Source: DAOTXS01 sp034433515 | Lineage (GTDB): Bacteria > Chloroflexota > Anaerolineae > UBA4142 | Direction: 5' to 3' | DNA length: 64,000 bases | Assembly (NCBI GenBank): GCA_034433515.1 | Contig: DAOUAL010000096.1 | Location: forward strand, 1 to 64,000 | Shown: piece after piece, positions 34,746-43,862 of the stretch | How positions within the stretch are numbered: the stretch's first letter is position 1 | Layout of the letters: every line of letters begins with the position of its first letter | The notes under the pieces: generated by a model | What the model was told of the DNA's origin: nothing | What the model saw: the letters and a program-made list of their open reading frames with translations, nothing else | Databases searched by the model: none | Position numbers and translations under genes: made by a program

Positions 34746-37103
34746 TTATCCTGCTCCTAGTGTCGTTTCGACGCCGGTCGTTCTAAACGCACGCCCTGCC
34801 CAAGCATACATCAAACCGATGGCTGCCAACACGATGAAAATTAGAATCATCGAGTACGCGGCGGCAAGACTCATGCCCCCTTGCTCAACCTCGCTCATAA
34901 TCAAAGCGGTCAAGATGGGCCATTTGGCGGACGACAAGAAAATAATCGCTGAGAGCGACGTCATATGCCGCGCAAAACTGAAAATCAAGCCAGCGACGAA
35001 CGCCGGCAGAATCAGCGGCAAGGTTATGCGGCGGAACGTGAGTTGCGCATCGGCACCCAAATTCGTGGACGCCTCTTCGATGGCGGGATCAATTTGTTGC
35101 AACGAGGCAATCCCCGCGCGCACTGACGCCGGCAAACTACGCACCGCATACGCGGCAATGATGATGTACGGCGAACCGACGAGCGCAAGCGTTTCACCAT
35201 AGAAGGTGAGCGCGGCACACACGGCAAGGAGCGCGAGCATTCCTATCACACGCACGCGCGCGTGCCACGCGCTGATAATGAAACTGGCAATCATGGTGTA
35301 CGTAAAGCCCAAAATTGCCAACGGTGGTTGAAACATCAAGTTGATCCATGCCGCAACGCTTGCCCCGGTCTTGGGCCAAATGTTGCCACCCTGTTGCCGT
35401 CCCCATTCGGCAATGGGCGCGGTCAAGTCGCCAATGAACAAGCGCGAAAGCAAATACACTGCCATTCCGACCAGAATTACAAACGAAACCCGGCGCGTTT
35501 TTGGAGCGGCCAAAAATAGACTGGCAAACCCAACGCTGATTAGAATTACCGCGAGCGCAACGGTCCACGTGGGCTGATCAATGACCGGCAAGTTGCCAAA
35601 CGGTGCAATCAACAGATTGTTCAACAACGGGGCGCGCCCCTTTTCGGAGAGGTCCAGGTTCAGAAAATTGATGCCCACGCCGAAAAGCGTACCCAAAAGC
35701 AACAACGCGGCGCGTGCCCAGAAAGACTTGGCGCTTGAGCCCACCAAATAATATGCCAGTGCAACGAACGTAATCGCGACGATGATCAAAGGCGCTTGAA
35801 TAAACGCGATGATATAGCCAATCCCCAGGATGGTGCCGGGGACAGCGCCGCCCAGGTTGGACGAAAAATCCACCGCTTCTTTACCACTAAACGATTTCCG
35901 CACCACCAGATAAGCAATAATCATACCGATGAGCCCGGCAATCGGCGTGGCAAGCGCAGCGAGAAAGGTCGTGTCGAGAATGGCTTTCAAACCGCGATCA
36001 ATCGCCTTGCCATAGTGGGTCAAGTCGAGTGAATAATCAATGCCCCACAGTCGTGTGATGGATCCAAGAAAAATTGCGCTGTAGAGCATCATCACGAGTA
36101 AGAGAACGAGAAAGGTCAAGGTGATAAAGGTCCATCGAATCACTGGCTCTTTGACAAAGCCGGCGCCGCCGCCGGTCGGTTTGCCGGTAACCGAGATGTA
36201 CGATTTGCGCGAGACCCAGTAGCGTTGCAGGAGAAAGACGGTTAACGTTGGCAAAAGCAAAACCAAGGATAATGCCGCACCTTTTTGCTGATTGAATTCA
36301 CCGTTCACCGCAATCCAAATCTGCGTCGAAAGCACGGTAATATTGCCACCGATAAAAATCGGGTTGCCCAAATCAGCCAGCGATTCCACAAACATGAGCA
36401 AGAAGGAACCGGCAATCCCGGGGGTCAACAAGGGCAAAGTAATCGTGCGAAAGATGTGCCACTTGCTTGCCCCAAGCGCGAGCGCCGCTTCTTCCATGGA
36501 AGGATCAATCCGTTCGAGCAAGCCGCGCAGAATCAAGTAGGCGACCGGGAAAAACGTAATGATTTGGACAAAGATCAAACCATCCAGCCCATAAATATCG
36601 TTCATGCCGGGCTTGAACTGGATGTTCAAAATGCCTTTAGTGATGAGCCCAGAGCGACCGAACAACAGAATTGTGGCAAGCGCGATGGCAAACGGGGGTG
36701 AAATCGTTGGCACCAGCGTGAGAGCGTGAACAAGTCCTTTGAACGGAATATTACAACGCACCATGGTATATGCAAACAGAAACCCAACCAGCGTACTGCC
36801 AATCGCCGCGCCGACCCCCATGATAATGGTCCACCAGAAAATCTGGGTGTACTGCACCGTAAAGGTGGGATCGAAGTAATTCTGGAAATACTCAAGACTC
36901 AACTCACCCGCATTCGGCTTGCCGGCGCCCACAAAAAAACCCTGCCAGATGACGCGTACCAGGGGCCAGACGATAAACGTAAGAATGAATGCCCCGGTGA
37001 TGAGCAAACCGATCAAAAGCACCGGATCGCGCGCGATGAGTTTGTATTCACGATAACGACGGACCACCCAGTCCAACGGTGAGGAGCGAGCCAGAGTTGT
37101 CAT
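34746..37103 (-). CDS. Fused two-domain ABC permease, FbpB/ThiP-like
   Basis: 785 residues, about twelve transmembrane helices in two permease halves, each with an EAA loop: EEAALALGASKWHIFRTITL near residue 205 and EEASTNLGADAQLTFRRITL near 700. This fused layout is typical of Fe3+ (FbpB) and thiamine (ThiP) importers and related anion systems. Works with the ATPase and binding protein of this operon. Confidence 0.93.
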   Translation of the reverse strand: MTTLARSSPLDWVVRRYREYKLIARDPVLLIGLLITGAFILTFIVWPLVRVIWQGFFVGAGKPNAGELSLEYFQNYFDPTFTVQYTQIFWWTIIMGVGAAIGSTLVGFLFAYTMVRCNIPFKGLVHALTLVPTISPPFAIALATILLFGRSGLITKGILNIQFKPGMNDIYGLDGLIFVQIITFFPVAYLILRGLLERIDPSMEEAALALGASKWHIFRTITLPLLTPGIAGSFLLMFVESLADLGNPIFIGGNITVLSTQIWIAVNGEFNQQKGAALSLVLLLPTLTVFLLQRYWVSRKSYISVTGKPTGGGAGFVKEPVIRWTFITLTFLVLLLVMMLYSAIFLGSITRLWGIDYSLDLTHYGKAIDRGLKAILDTTFLAALATPIAGLIGMIIAYLVVRKSFSGKEAVDFSSNLGGAVPGTILGIGYIIAFIQAPLIIVAITFVALAYYLVGSSAKSFWARAALLLLGTLFGVGINFLNLDLSEKGRAPLLNNLLIAPFGNLPVIDQPTWTVALAVILISVGFASLFLAAPKTRRVSFVILVGMAVYLLSRLFIGDLTAPIAEWGRQQGGNIWPKTGASVAAWINLMFQPPLAILGFTYTMIASFIISAWHARVRVIGMLALLAVCAALTFYGETLALVGSPYIIIAAYAVRSLPASVRAGIASLQQIDPAIEEASTNLGADAQLTFRRITLPLILPAFVAGLIFSFARHMTSLSAIIFLSSAKWPILTALIMSEVEQGGMSLAAAYSMILIFIVLAAIGLMYAWAGRAFRTTGVETTLGAG

Positions 37104-37153
37104 AGGCGATTCAGAGGGAGAGGCGGGATAGCCCCGCCCCTCCCAGAGACGTT

Positions 37154-38320
37154 TTATTTCGCGAGCGATGCCGCAGCGATCTCGTTCGAGAACTTGTCAA
37201 CGAAAGCCTTCTTGTTCTTGCCGCAGTAATCAAAGTCATAGTTGATCAGTTTGACTTGGAGTAATTCCGGTTTGGGCGGCTGCGCGCCTTTGACCGTCAA
37301 CCCTTGATACGCCTGATACTTTTTGCCAAGTTCTTGCGTCTTGGCTTCGAGCGCCCAATCGTACCACGCCTTGGCGAGATCAGGATGCTTGGCACCCTTG
37401 ATGATTCCCATACCGCCAATCTCATAGCCCGTGCCTTCGGCGGGGAACGACAACGCCAGCGGCAACTTTTGATCGTCAATGCCCGCTACAATGTCATGCG
37501 AGAAAACGACGCCGACCGCGGCTTCACCCAAGCCAACGTTCTGGACGGGCGCCGCACCACTCTTCGTCCAGATCAAAACGTTCGCAGCGAATTTCTTCAT
37601 GTAATCCCAGCCGGCTTGTTCACCCTTGATCTGGAGAACGGTGCACATAAAGGTGTACGATGTCCCAGACGAGGCGGGGTGCGCGATAACGATCTGCCCC
37701 TTCATCTCGGGCTTGATCAAATCGTCGAATGAGGTCGGCGGTTTGATGGCGGTCTGCTTGGTGTTCGTGGCAAAACCAAGTGAGCCCACATAGATTCCAG
37801 CCCATTGTGGGTTTGGATCATTGTCCATCATCAACTTGGGATCAATGATGTTGGCTTGATTGGGGGACTTGTACGGCTCGAGCAAGCCCTCCGCCTTGGC
37901 GGCGATGAACGAGTCAATGGGTCCACCCCACCAAATATCAAATTGGGGGTTGGCTTTTTCGTTGCGGATACGCGTCAGGGCTTCGCCGCTCGAGAGACGA
38001 ACATAGTTGACCGTGACGCCGGGATACTTGGCTTCGAACTCTTTCTTCATCCCCTCACACCAGATCTGTTGCGGGGTGCAGAGTAAGTTGAGCTCACCCT
38101 TGAGAGGTGCTTTGGTCGCGGTTGGCGGAACAGCGGTTGGCGGGACCGGCGTGGGCGCAACTGACGACGCAACGCTAGACGCCGAACTACTCGCAGGGGG
38201 TGGCGGTGGTGGAGCGGTCGGCGGAACTGGTGTGGGCGCGGGGGTGGGGGTGGCGCAAGCAACCAGCGCGGTCAGCGCCACAACGAGCAAAACGAACAAC
38301 ATGGTCTTACGGGGTAGCAT
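37154..38320 (-). CDS. ABC transporter substrate-binding lipoprotein, FbpA-like
   Basis: 388 residues. The ATG at 38320 has AGGAGG upstream; signal peptide with lipobox LVAC, a Pro/Ala/Ser linker, then a type II binding fold (ELNLLCTPQQIWCEGMKKEF, FDIWWGGPIDSFIAAKAEG, GEAAVGVVFSHD). The FbpA-like layout argues for Fe3+, but the usual iron-binding tyrosine pair is not clear (only YDFDYCGKN near the C-terminus), so phosphonate- or sulfonate-like or other anions are alternatives. First gene of the operon. Confidence 0.9.
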   Translation of the reverse strand: MLPRKTMLFVLLVVALTALVACATPTPAPTPVPPTAPPPPPPASSSASSVASSVAPTPVPPTAVPPTATKAPLKGELNLLCTPQQIWCEGMKKEFEAKYPGVTVNYVRLSSGEALTRIRNEKANPQFDIWWGGPIDSFIAAKAEGLLEPYKSPNQANIIDPKLMMDNDPNPQWAGIYVGSLGFATNTKQTAIKPPTSFDDLIKPEMKGQIVIAHPASSGTSYTFMCTVLQIKGEQAGWDYMKKFAANVLIWTKSGAAPVQNVGLGEAAVGVVFSHDIVAGIDDQKLPLALSFPAEGTGYEIGGMGIIKGAKHPDLAKAWYDWALEAKTQELGKKYQAYQGLTVKGAQPPKPELLQVKLINYDFDYCGKNKKAFVDKFSNEIAAASLAK

Positions 38321-38385
38321 CTTTGCCTCCTTTTCGATTTTTGTTTTTTCGTACGTGGATTGTCGCACGGGGATCGTTCAATCAA

Positions 38386-38414
38386 ATCATATCACAAGTT
38401 TAGCGAGATTGCAA
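38386..38414 (-). promoter_or_regulatory. Promoter of the Fbp-type transporter operon
   Basis: Minus strand TTGCAA (38414-38409), 17-base spacer, TATGAT (38391-38386). Predicted start near 38379, leader about 59 bases. No Fur-like palindrome is visible. Confidence 0.7.
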
Positions 38415-38429
38415 ACGTTTGAAATGCAC

Positions 38430-39578
38430 TCATTTGCGAAACTGGATCACGCCAAACCGTCCGTTGATCTTCCACCTTGCATCTTGGGCGCACAGTTGCT
38501 CTGCAACCCCGGCACGCAATCCCACGATTGGTTCTGATTTCAATGTGCGTATCGCTACGACGGAGGCCGGGAAATGCGCCGATGCCGCTTCAAACGGCGT
38601 AGTGGATTCCCAATGACAATCGCCAATCAACCGGCGATAATTGGCATCGCCTTTGTTGATCACCAACGATGATTGAGCCAACCTCGCGCGCAAATCGCTG
38701 GGCAGATCATGAAAAAACAAGCCGGTGACCCAGAAGGGATGATCTTGCAAACCCAATTGCTGATCGGCGATGGCTTGGGTCAGGCGCGCCGCGAGCGAAC
38801 GCAAAGTACCATCGAATCGTTCGAGCGCATCAAGCGATTCATGCACATCCTTGATCATCGCATCGGACACAAAGGTAGGGTATGGCTTGAGATGCAAAAC
38901 AATTTCACGCGCGAGATGGTTGCGCAACAAGAAATCGGCAAGCGCGAGATCGAACAACAATTCTGTTCCAGCATTATCGCAAATAAAATCAACGCGCTGA
39001 CCACGATGTGATTGGAGATACGCCCACACGCGCAGGGTATCATCAATTAACACATTCTCGTGATCGGGCTCAACGGACGTGATGTTGTACATCGAAAGGT
39101 CAACGCGATTTCCCCACAAGGCGGCGTGCATCAGAACATGGAAAGCGACCGACTCGTCGGCGGGCAATTGTTCGATGATATTATCCACTGCACTTGGCGC
39201 ACGTTCAAGTTCTTGACGTTTGATTGGGGCGTACGGATCGCGATGATAAAAGGGGCTGGGTTGAAAATAACGCACGGCTTCTAACACGCGCCGATAGAAA
39301 AATGCTTCCGCCCAATACCACGGCACCTCCAGCCAGGTTTTGCCAAGGTGTTCGCGCGCGTGGGCGTCCCAGAACGCGCGGTCGTCTGCCTCTTCGTTAA
39401 GCGCGCGAATGGTGCCGCTCACAATTTCGTCGCGCAAGGCACGCAACGCCACCATAATATCACGCGGATAATCGTTTGCCGCCATCACATCATCAAGGAT
39501 GCGCGGAATGCGTTCCTTGAATGTGTGGTGTGCCCACGAGTTTGGTTCGGAGGTGTGAATGATAGGTGGTAGTTGCAT
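38430..39578 (-). CDS. DUF89 / ARMT1-like damage-control phosphatase
   Basis: 382 residues. ARMT1-type layout: N-terminal helical domain, then FICDNAGTELLFDLALADFL with the metal-binding Asp/Asn motif, and later VINKGDANYRRLIGD, the second family signature. Such enzymes are Mn/Ni-dependent phosphatases on reactive sugar phosphates such as fructose-1-phosphate. It starts in a TAATG overlap with the YbjQ stop, so it is co-transcribed with the LysM and YbjQ genes. Confidence 0.9.
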   Translation of the reverse strand: MQLPPIIHTSEPNSWAHHTFKERIPRILDDVMAANDYPRDIMVALRALRDEIVSGTIRALNEEADDRAFWDAHAREHLGKTWLEVPWYWAEAFFYRRVLEAVRYFQPSPFYHRDPYAPIKRQELERAPSAVDNIIEQLPADESVAFHVLMHAALWGNRVDLSMYNITSVEPDHENVLIDDTLRVWAYLQSHRGQRVDFICDNAGTELLFDLALADFLLRNHLAREIVLHLKPYPTFVSDAMIKDVHESLDALERFDGTLRSLAARLTQAIADQQLGLQDHPFWVTGLFFHDLPSDLRARLAQSSLVINKGDANYRRLIGDCHWESTTPFEAASAHFPASVVAIRTLKSEPIVGLRAGVAEQLCAQDARWKINGRFGVIQFRK

Positions 39579-39907
39579 TAGACCGGTTCAGCAACGACAG
39601 CAGTCCCGTACGCTAAAACTTCGGTGATGCCTTCCATCACTTCGTTTGCATCGTACCGCATCCCGATAATCGCGTTCGCGCCGATTTGTTGCGCGTGTTG
39701 CAGCAACAAGTCAAACGCTTCGGCGCGGGCGTGTTCGCACAACTCGGTGTAGACCGTGATGTTGCCACCAAAGAAGGCTTGAATGCCCCCGGCAAGATTG
39801 CCCAACGCACTGCGCGAACGCACTGTGATGCCGCGCACCACGCCGAGATTTTTGACGATCCGTTGCCCGGGAAGTTCAAATGCGGTAGTAACCATTGAGG
39901 CGTTCAT
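39578..39907 (-). CDS. YbjQ family (UPF0145) protein
   Basis: 109 residues from the ATG at 39907, which has AAGGAGA. Typical sequence: RIVKNLGVVRGITVRSRSAL near residue 15, LLLQHAQQIGANAIIGMRYD later, and a C-terminal hydrophobic strand (VLAYGTAVVAEPV). Family of small pentameric proteins, suspected to bind heavy metals; function not shown. 22 bases after the LysM gene. Confidence 0.9.
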   Translation of the reverse strand: MNASMVTTAFELPGQRIVKNLGVVRGITVRSRSALGNLAGGIQAFFGGNITVYTELCEHARAEAFDLLLQHAQQIGANAIIGMRYDANEVMEGITEVLAYGTAVVAEPV

Positions 39908-39929
39908 CGTTTCTCCTTTTCCAGTAAAA

Positions 39930-41384
39930 CTATTTGCTATCCGCGATGATTCCATTCAAGGCATCATCGCGGCAATTACACGCTTCGCGCATCTCTGTCC
40001 CGCGCGTCATCTTGCCTTCGTACGCTTGCTCCATCGGAACGATTGTCCAGCCGGACAAGACGAACGGCAACTGTTGCGCATCCATCCATTGACCGTTATA
40101 TAATCGTGCCAAGTGAACATGCGTTGAATCTGCCACACCGCCTTCGCACGAGGGATGACCAACGCGGTCGCCGGTGTTCAAAACTGTACCAACATTCACG
40201 CGACCCGACGGCGCGATGTGCAAATACATCAGCGCCCAACCTTTGCCGGGAAAATCATCCTTGCTCAAGGATACCACCACGCGCCCGTGTTCGGCGCGAA
40301 TCACTTTGCCGGCGGCGGCAGCCACCACCCACAAGCGTGAGACATTGCAACTACCCAGCACATCTCTCGGTGTAAAGTCCACTGCCGCCCAGCCATAATC
40401 GCCCCAGCCGCCGTGTGGTCCGCCGGTATAGTACCACATTTCGCCATCGTTCCACGGTAAACGCCCAAGTGGTTGTTGCAGATCCGAAGGAATCAGCGGC
40501 TCGATGGCGTACTGTTGGGGATCGCCAAATAGTTTGCGATACGTTGCGATGAATCCATTTTCGCCGATCTGCCTTTGCCAGGTGTTCCAATCGTACACTT
40601 GGGCAAGCACATTTTGAATCGCAACCGTGCCGGGATTGGTTAACGACCCTACACGCGCGCGTGAACGATCTTTGAATCGCAATGCTTGGAGGCGTTGGGT
40701 GAGTTTGCCGTAATAACCCTCATTCAAACGATTCGCCGCCCAACTGGCTTGCAGAAACAATCCCGGCCGATAACCATCCGGGTTACCCATCGGATACGCG
40801 ATTTGATTTTGAGTCAACATCGAACTGGTAACCCAGCCGCCTTGAAATTCCAACAAGGCAAGCAATACACGGGGTCCCACGCTATATCGCTCTGCAACGA
40901 GTTGAATAATTTGCGCACCGGTCAGCCAATCACCTTCCACGCGTTCACGATAGGCGGCGAGGTAACCGTTGTACTGATTTACAATTGCCGCTACATCAAA
41001 CGTGGAATAAGCCGGGCTATAAACCACTTCGCTATCGGGAAGCAAAAAGGTATCTGGCGCAGATCGTGAAACAACAACAGGAATCTTGATTTGCTGACCG
41101 ATTTGAAGCGTGTTGGGATTCGTGATGCTATTGATGCGCATCAGTTCATCCACCGACACATCGAATCGTATAGAAATTGCACCCAACGTATCGCCATTTC
41201 GAATGATATAGGGTTCGTAAATCGTAACCGACACGGGCGTGGGAGTTGGTGGAGTGGGATTGGCAGTCGCCAGAACTGCCACTTTGGTTATGGCGGGTGT
41301 TATCATCGAAGAATCGCTTTCGTTCAGCGAAGGGCGGCAGGCAACGACGGTCAAGAGAAGTAAGAATAGAGATATCGAACGCAA
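39930..41384 (-). CDS. LysM lipoprotein with M23-like peptidase domain
   Basis: 484 residues. TTG start at 41384 with GGAG eight bases upstream; lipobox ending VVAC. A LysM domain lies at about 57-103 (YIIRNGDTLGAISIRFDVSV); a helical middle part resembles lysozyme-like or transglycosylase helices but without a clear catalytic Glu. The C-terminal part (about 320-440) is M23-like: GGPHGGWGDYGWAAVDFTP, AAAGKVIRAEHGRVVVSL, MYLHIAP, then THVHLARLYNG. The catalytic His/Asp set looks plausible, so it may trim peptidoglycan crosslinks; activity not certain. Confidence 0.85.
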   Translation of the reverse strand: MRSISLFLLLLTVVACRPSLNESDSSMITPAITKVAVLATANPTPPTPTPVSVTIYEPYIIRNGDTLGAISIRFDVSVDELMRINSITNPNTLQIGQQIKIPVVVSRSAPDTFLLPDSEVVYSPAYSTFDVAAIVNQYNGYLAAYRERVEGDWLTGAQIIQLVAERYSVGPRVLLALLEFQGGWVTSSMLTQNQIAYPMGNPDGYRPGLFLQASWAANRLNEGYYGKLTQRLQALRFKDRSRARVGSLTNPGTVAIQNVLAQVYDWNTWQRQIGENGFIATYRKLFGDPQQYAIEPLIPSDLQQPLGRLPWNDGEMWYYTGGPHGGWGDYGWAAVDFTPRDVLGSCNVSRLWVVAAAAGKVIRAEHGRVVVSLSKDDFPGKGWALMYLHIAPSGRVNVGTVLNTGDRVGHPSCEGGVADSTHVHLARLYNGQWMDAQQLPFVLSGWTIVPMEQAYEGKMTRGTEMREACNCRDDALNGIIADSK

Positions 41385-41412
41385 ACATCAACTCCAAGAA
41401 CAAGATGGGACT

Positions 41413-41440
41413 ATTGTATCCGATTGTAGCGTAAAGGCAA
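41413..41440 (-). promoter_or_regulatory. Promoter of the LysM / YbjQ / DUF89 operon
   Basis: Minus strand TTGCCT (41440-41435), 16-base spacer, TACAAT (41418-41413). Predicted start near 41406, leader about 22 bases. Confidence 0.7.
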
Positions 41441-41579
41441 GTCGCATCTGCAGTGGTGTTAATCGCCTACCCAAACCGGCGTGCTTGCTATTGTCCGTGA
41501 CCTCACTGCACGCGGCGCCCGCAAACGATTAACAAAACTGGGTGAACACCAACACCCATGAGACGCGCATAAAATAACA

Positions 41580-41607
41580 AACGGCGCCCAAGGATTCATG
41601 CGCCGTT
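41580..41607. terminator. Terminator of the inositol operon
   Basis: Stem AACGGCGC (41580-41587) / GCGCCGTT (41600-41607) with T-rich flanks on both strands (TTGTTATTTT on the minus side). It ends the operon whose last gene stops at 41642. Confidence 0.7.
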
Positions 41608-41641
41608 ATGTTTTCTATAACCCGCCGGATGACTCAACCGA

Positions 41642-42838
41642 TCAATTTGCCACGTATGTAATCTTGGCTTCGCTTCGATCGGTTTGCAAACGCAAGATAT
41701 TTTCCGGCACTTGCTCCAACGAAATCTTTTTAGTGATCATCGGCGTCATATCCATTCCGTCCGCCATACATTCAATCACGCGCGGAAAGTTACCGTGCCC
41801 TGAATGCCCTTGCGCACCAATGATCTGGGCGCGCCGCACTTGTAACACTTCGCCGGTTACTGGCATCTTGGCTTCGGCGCGCGCCGTCACCACCACGCGG
41901 CTATTGAGCGTGCGACCCTCCCAGATTACGCGCTCGATGCCGGGATAAACTTGGGTAGGCAAGCCCGTTGCCTCCATAAACAAATCCGCGCCCATCCCTT
42001 CGGTGATTTCAAGCACACGTTCCGCAAAATCCTCCTTGAGTGGATTGATCACGTGGGTTGCGCCCAACCGTTTGGCAATTTCAGTCCGTTCAACTTGGGG
42101 TTCGGAAATGATTACTTTGGAGGCGCCCGCGCGTCGCAAAATGGCGCACGCTGCCAACCCAATGGGGCCGCCCCCCAGAATCACCACGCGGTCACCCGGA
42201 CGAATACCGCCGCCGCGTTCGATCACCGCGTTGTATGCCACACACGTTGGTTCAACCAGACTGCCGGCAAGAAAAAGATCATCGCCCTTGTAGCGCTGTG
42301 CCAATGGTTCCAAACTCCAAATCGTACGCGCCGGCAAGACGAGGTACTTGGTGTACGCGCCATTCACATTGAAACCCACTTCATCGAGTCGTTCGCAGTG
42401 ATTGGGATAACCATCCGCGCACGGGCGGCATTGCCCACACCACAGCATTTCTTCCGAGGTTACGCGTTCGCCCCCTTTGAACGGCTTGTTCGTACGTTTG
42501 TCAAACGCCTTTTTGCCGGCGGCAACCACCACGCCGGAAAATTCATGACCTAGGATGCTGGGAAAACCGGTCAAACCCGGATAGAAAATGTAACCTTCCT
42601 TGTCCATCTGCGCCATATGCACATCCGAGCCGCAGATGCCACACGCCTTGACCTCCAGCAAAACTTCTTCCGGTCCCGGCGTGGGAATATCATATTCCCG
42701 AATTTCCAAGCGGGGATTACGCCACACTTGACTACCTAGATAAGTTTGGCGACCTTCAACATCTTTAGCGCCCAGTTTAAATCCAGGCTTGGGCGCCCAA
42801 TCCGCCACGAGCGTTACGCCCGGCATTTTTTCTGTCAT
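41642..42838 (-). CDS. iolM: Zinc-dependent dehydrogenase, scyllo-inosose 3-dehydrogenase (IolM)-like
   Basis: 398 residues. It matches, as I recall it, the Thermotoga-type scyllo-inosose 3-dehydrogenase over most of its length, including unusual blocks: LVADWAPKPGF near the N-terminus, CGICGSDVHMAQMDKEGYI, EEMLWCGQCRPCADGYPNHC, LVEPTCVAYNAV and VRRAQIIGAQGHSGHG. Zn ligands C67/H91-type positions and the structural four-cysteine loop are present; the Rossmann motif is GGGPIG. Predicted to oxidise the IolG product to a diketo-inositol. Last gene of the LacI-controlled operon, just behind iolG. Confidence 0.82.
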   Translation of the reverse strand: MTEKMPGVTLVADWAPKPGFKLGAKDVEGRQTYLGSQVWRNPRLEIREYDIPTPGPEEVLLEVKACGICGSDVHMAQMDKEGYIFYPGLTGFPSILGHEFSGVVVAAGKKAFDKRTNKPFKGGERVTSEEMLWCGQCRPCADGYPNHCERLDEVGFNVNGAYTKYLVLPARTIWSLEPLAQRYKGDDLFLAGSLVEPTCVAYNAVIERGGGIRPGDRVVILGGGPIGLAACAILRRAGASKVIISEPQVERTEIAKRLGATHVINPLKEDFAERVLEITEGMGADLFMEATGLPTQVYPGIERVIWEGRTLNSRVVVTARAEAKMPVTGEVLQVRRAQIIGAQGHSGHGNFPRVIECMADGMDMTPMITKKISLEQVPENILRLQTDRSEAKITYVAN

Positions 42839-42853
42839 TGTATTTCTTCCTTT

Positions 42854-43861
42854 CTAGATTTCACTGACCTTGACCGGCCGATGTTCGCGGTACGACTTCC
42901 ACGCGGCATACCCGAGCACCACCGCAGCCCGTCCATCTGCGCCAGTCACTGGGACAGGTTTATCCTCGCGCACACAGCGACAAAACTCGCGCACCTCTTC
43001 CACGTAGCACGGCGCGTAACGATTCATAAAAAAGTACGGCAAGCGTGCCGAATGAAAACCTTCTTGGTTTCCTTTAATCACAACGTTTTCCACTTGATTA
43101 TCTGCCATCGCCACTCCATTTGAGCAAAAGACTTCGAGGCGTTGGTCATAACCGTACACGGCTTGCCGACTGTTATCAATCACCCCAATTGCGCCATTCG
43201 CAAACTTGAGCGTAACAATGTTCGTGTCCAGATCACCGATCGTCGCATAATCGGGCGCAACCAGTACATTGCCAATCGCGTACACCTCTTCGATCTCACC
43301 CACCTGATAGCGCGCCATATCGAAATCGTGAATTGTCATATCGAGAAACATGCCCCCCGACGTGCGCGCGTATTCGACGGGGGGTGGCTCCGGATCGCGG
43401 CTGGCGATGCGCAGAATGCAGGGGCGTCCGATTTCGCCGGACGCCACAAGGTCATGCACACGCCGAAAACTTTTGTCGAAACGCCGATTAAAGCCCACCT
43501 GAAACTTGACGCCATATTTTTTGACGGCGGCAAGCGCGCTATCCACATCGGCTAAATCAAGCGCGATGGGCTTTTCACAAAAGATGTGCTTGCCGGCGGC
43601 TGCAACATCTTGCACGATGAAAGAATGCGTGTCGGTATTCGTGGCAATGAGAACCGCCTCGATGCTCTTGTCGCCAAGCAAATCGTGATAATCGCGGACG
43701 ACGCGTTGGATGCCCAGTTCACCGGCGATGGCTTGCGCCACCTCCAAACGAATATCGCACACAGCGACCAAGTTGGCTTCTGGGATGAGGCGCGCGAGGT
43801 TGCGCGCGTGAACACTCCCCATCCGTCCCGTGCCAATGACGGCAATGTTCACGGGTCTCAT
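42854..43861 (-). CDS. iolG: Inositol 2-dehydrogenase-like Gfo/Idh/MocA oxidoreductase
   Basis: 335 residues. Rossmann motif GTGRMGSVHARNLA, then CEKPIALD with the catalytic Lys, GFNRRFD, SGGMFLDMTIHDFDMARY with the conserved Asp/His pair, and SRQAVYGYDQRLEVFCSNG, all typical of myo-inositol/scyllo-inositol dehydrogenases. I start at the ATG at 43861 (one base after the preceding stop, AAGG upstream). Next to an IolM-like gene, it fits the first step of a Thermotoga-type inositol pathway. Confidence 0.9.
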   Translation of the reverse strand: MRPVNIAVIGTGRMGSVHARNLARLIPEANLVAVCDIRLEVAQAIAGELGIQRVVRDYHDLLGDKSIEAVLIATNTDTHSFIVQDVAAAGKHIFCEKPIALDLADVDSALAAVKKYGVKFQVGFNRRFDKSFRRVHDLVASGEIGRPCILRIASRDPEPPPVEYARTSGGMFLDMTIHDFDMARYQVGEIEEVYAIGNVLVAPDYATIGDLDTNIVTLKFANGAIGVIDNSRQAVYGYDQRLEVFCSNGVAMADNQVENVVIKGNQEGFHSARLPYFFMNRYAPCYVEEVREFCRCVREDKPVPVTGADGRAAVVLGYAAWKSYREHRPVKVSEI

Positions 43862-43862
43862 T

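Noticed and set aside
37154..38320. Calling the binding protein a confirmed iron (FbpA) receptor
   Set aside because: The fold and operon fit, but the iron-binding tyrosines are not evident and no Fur-like site is seen, so the substrate is left open.
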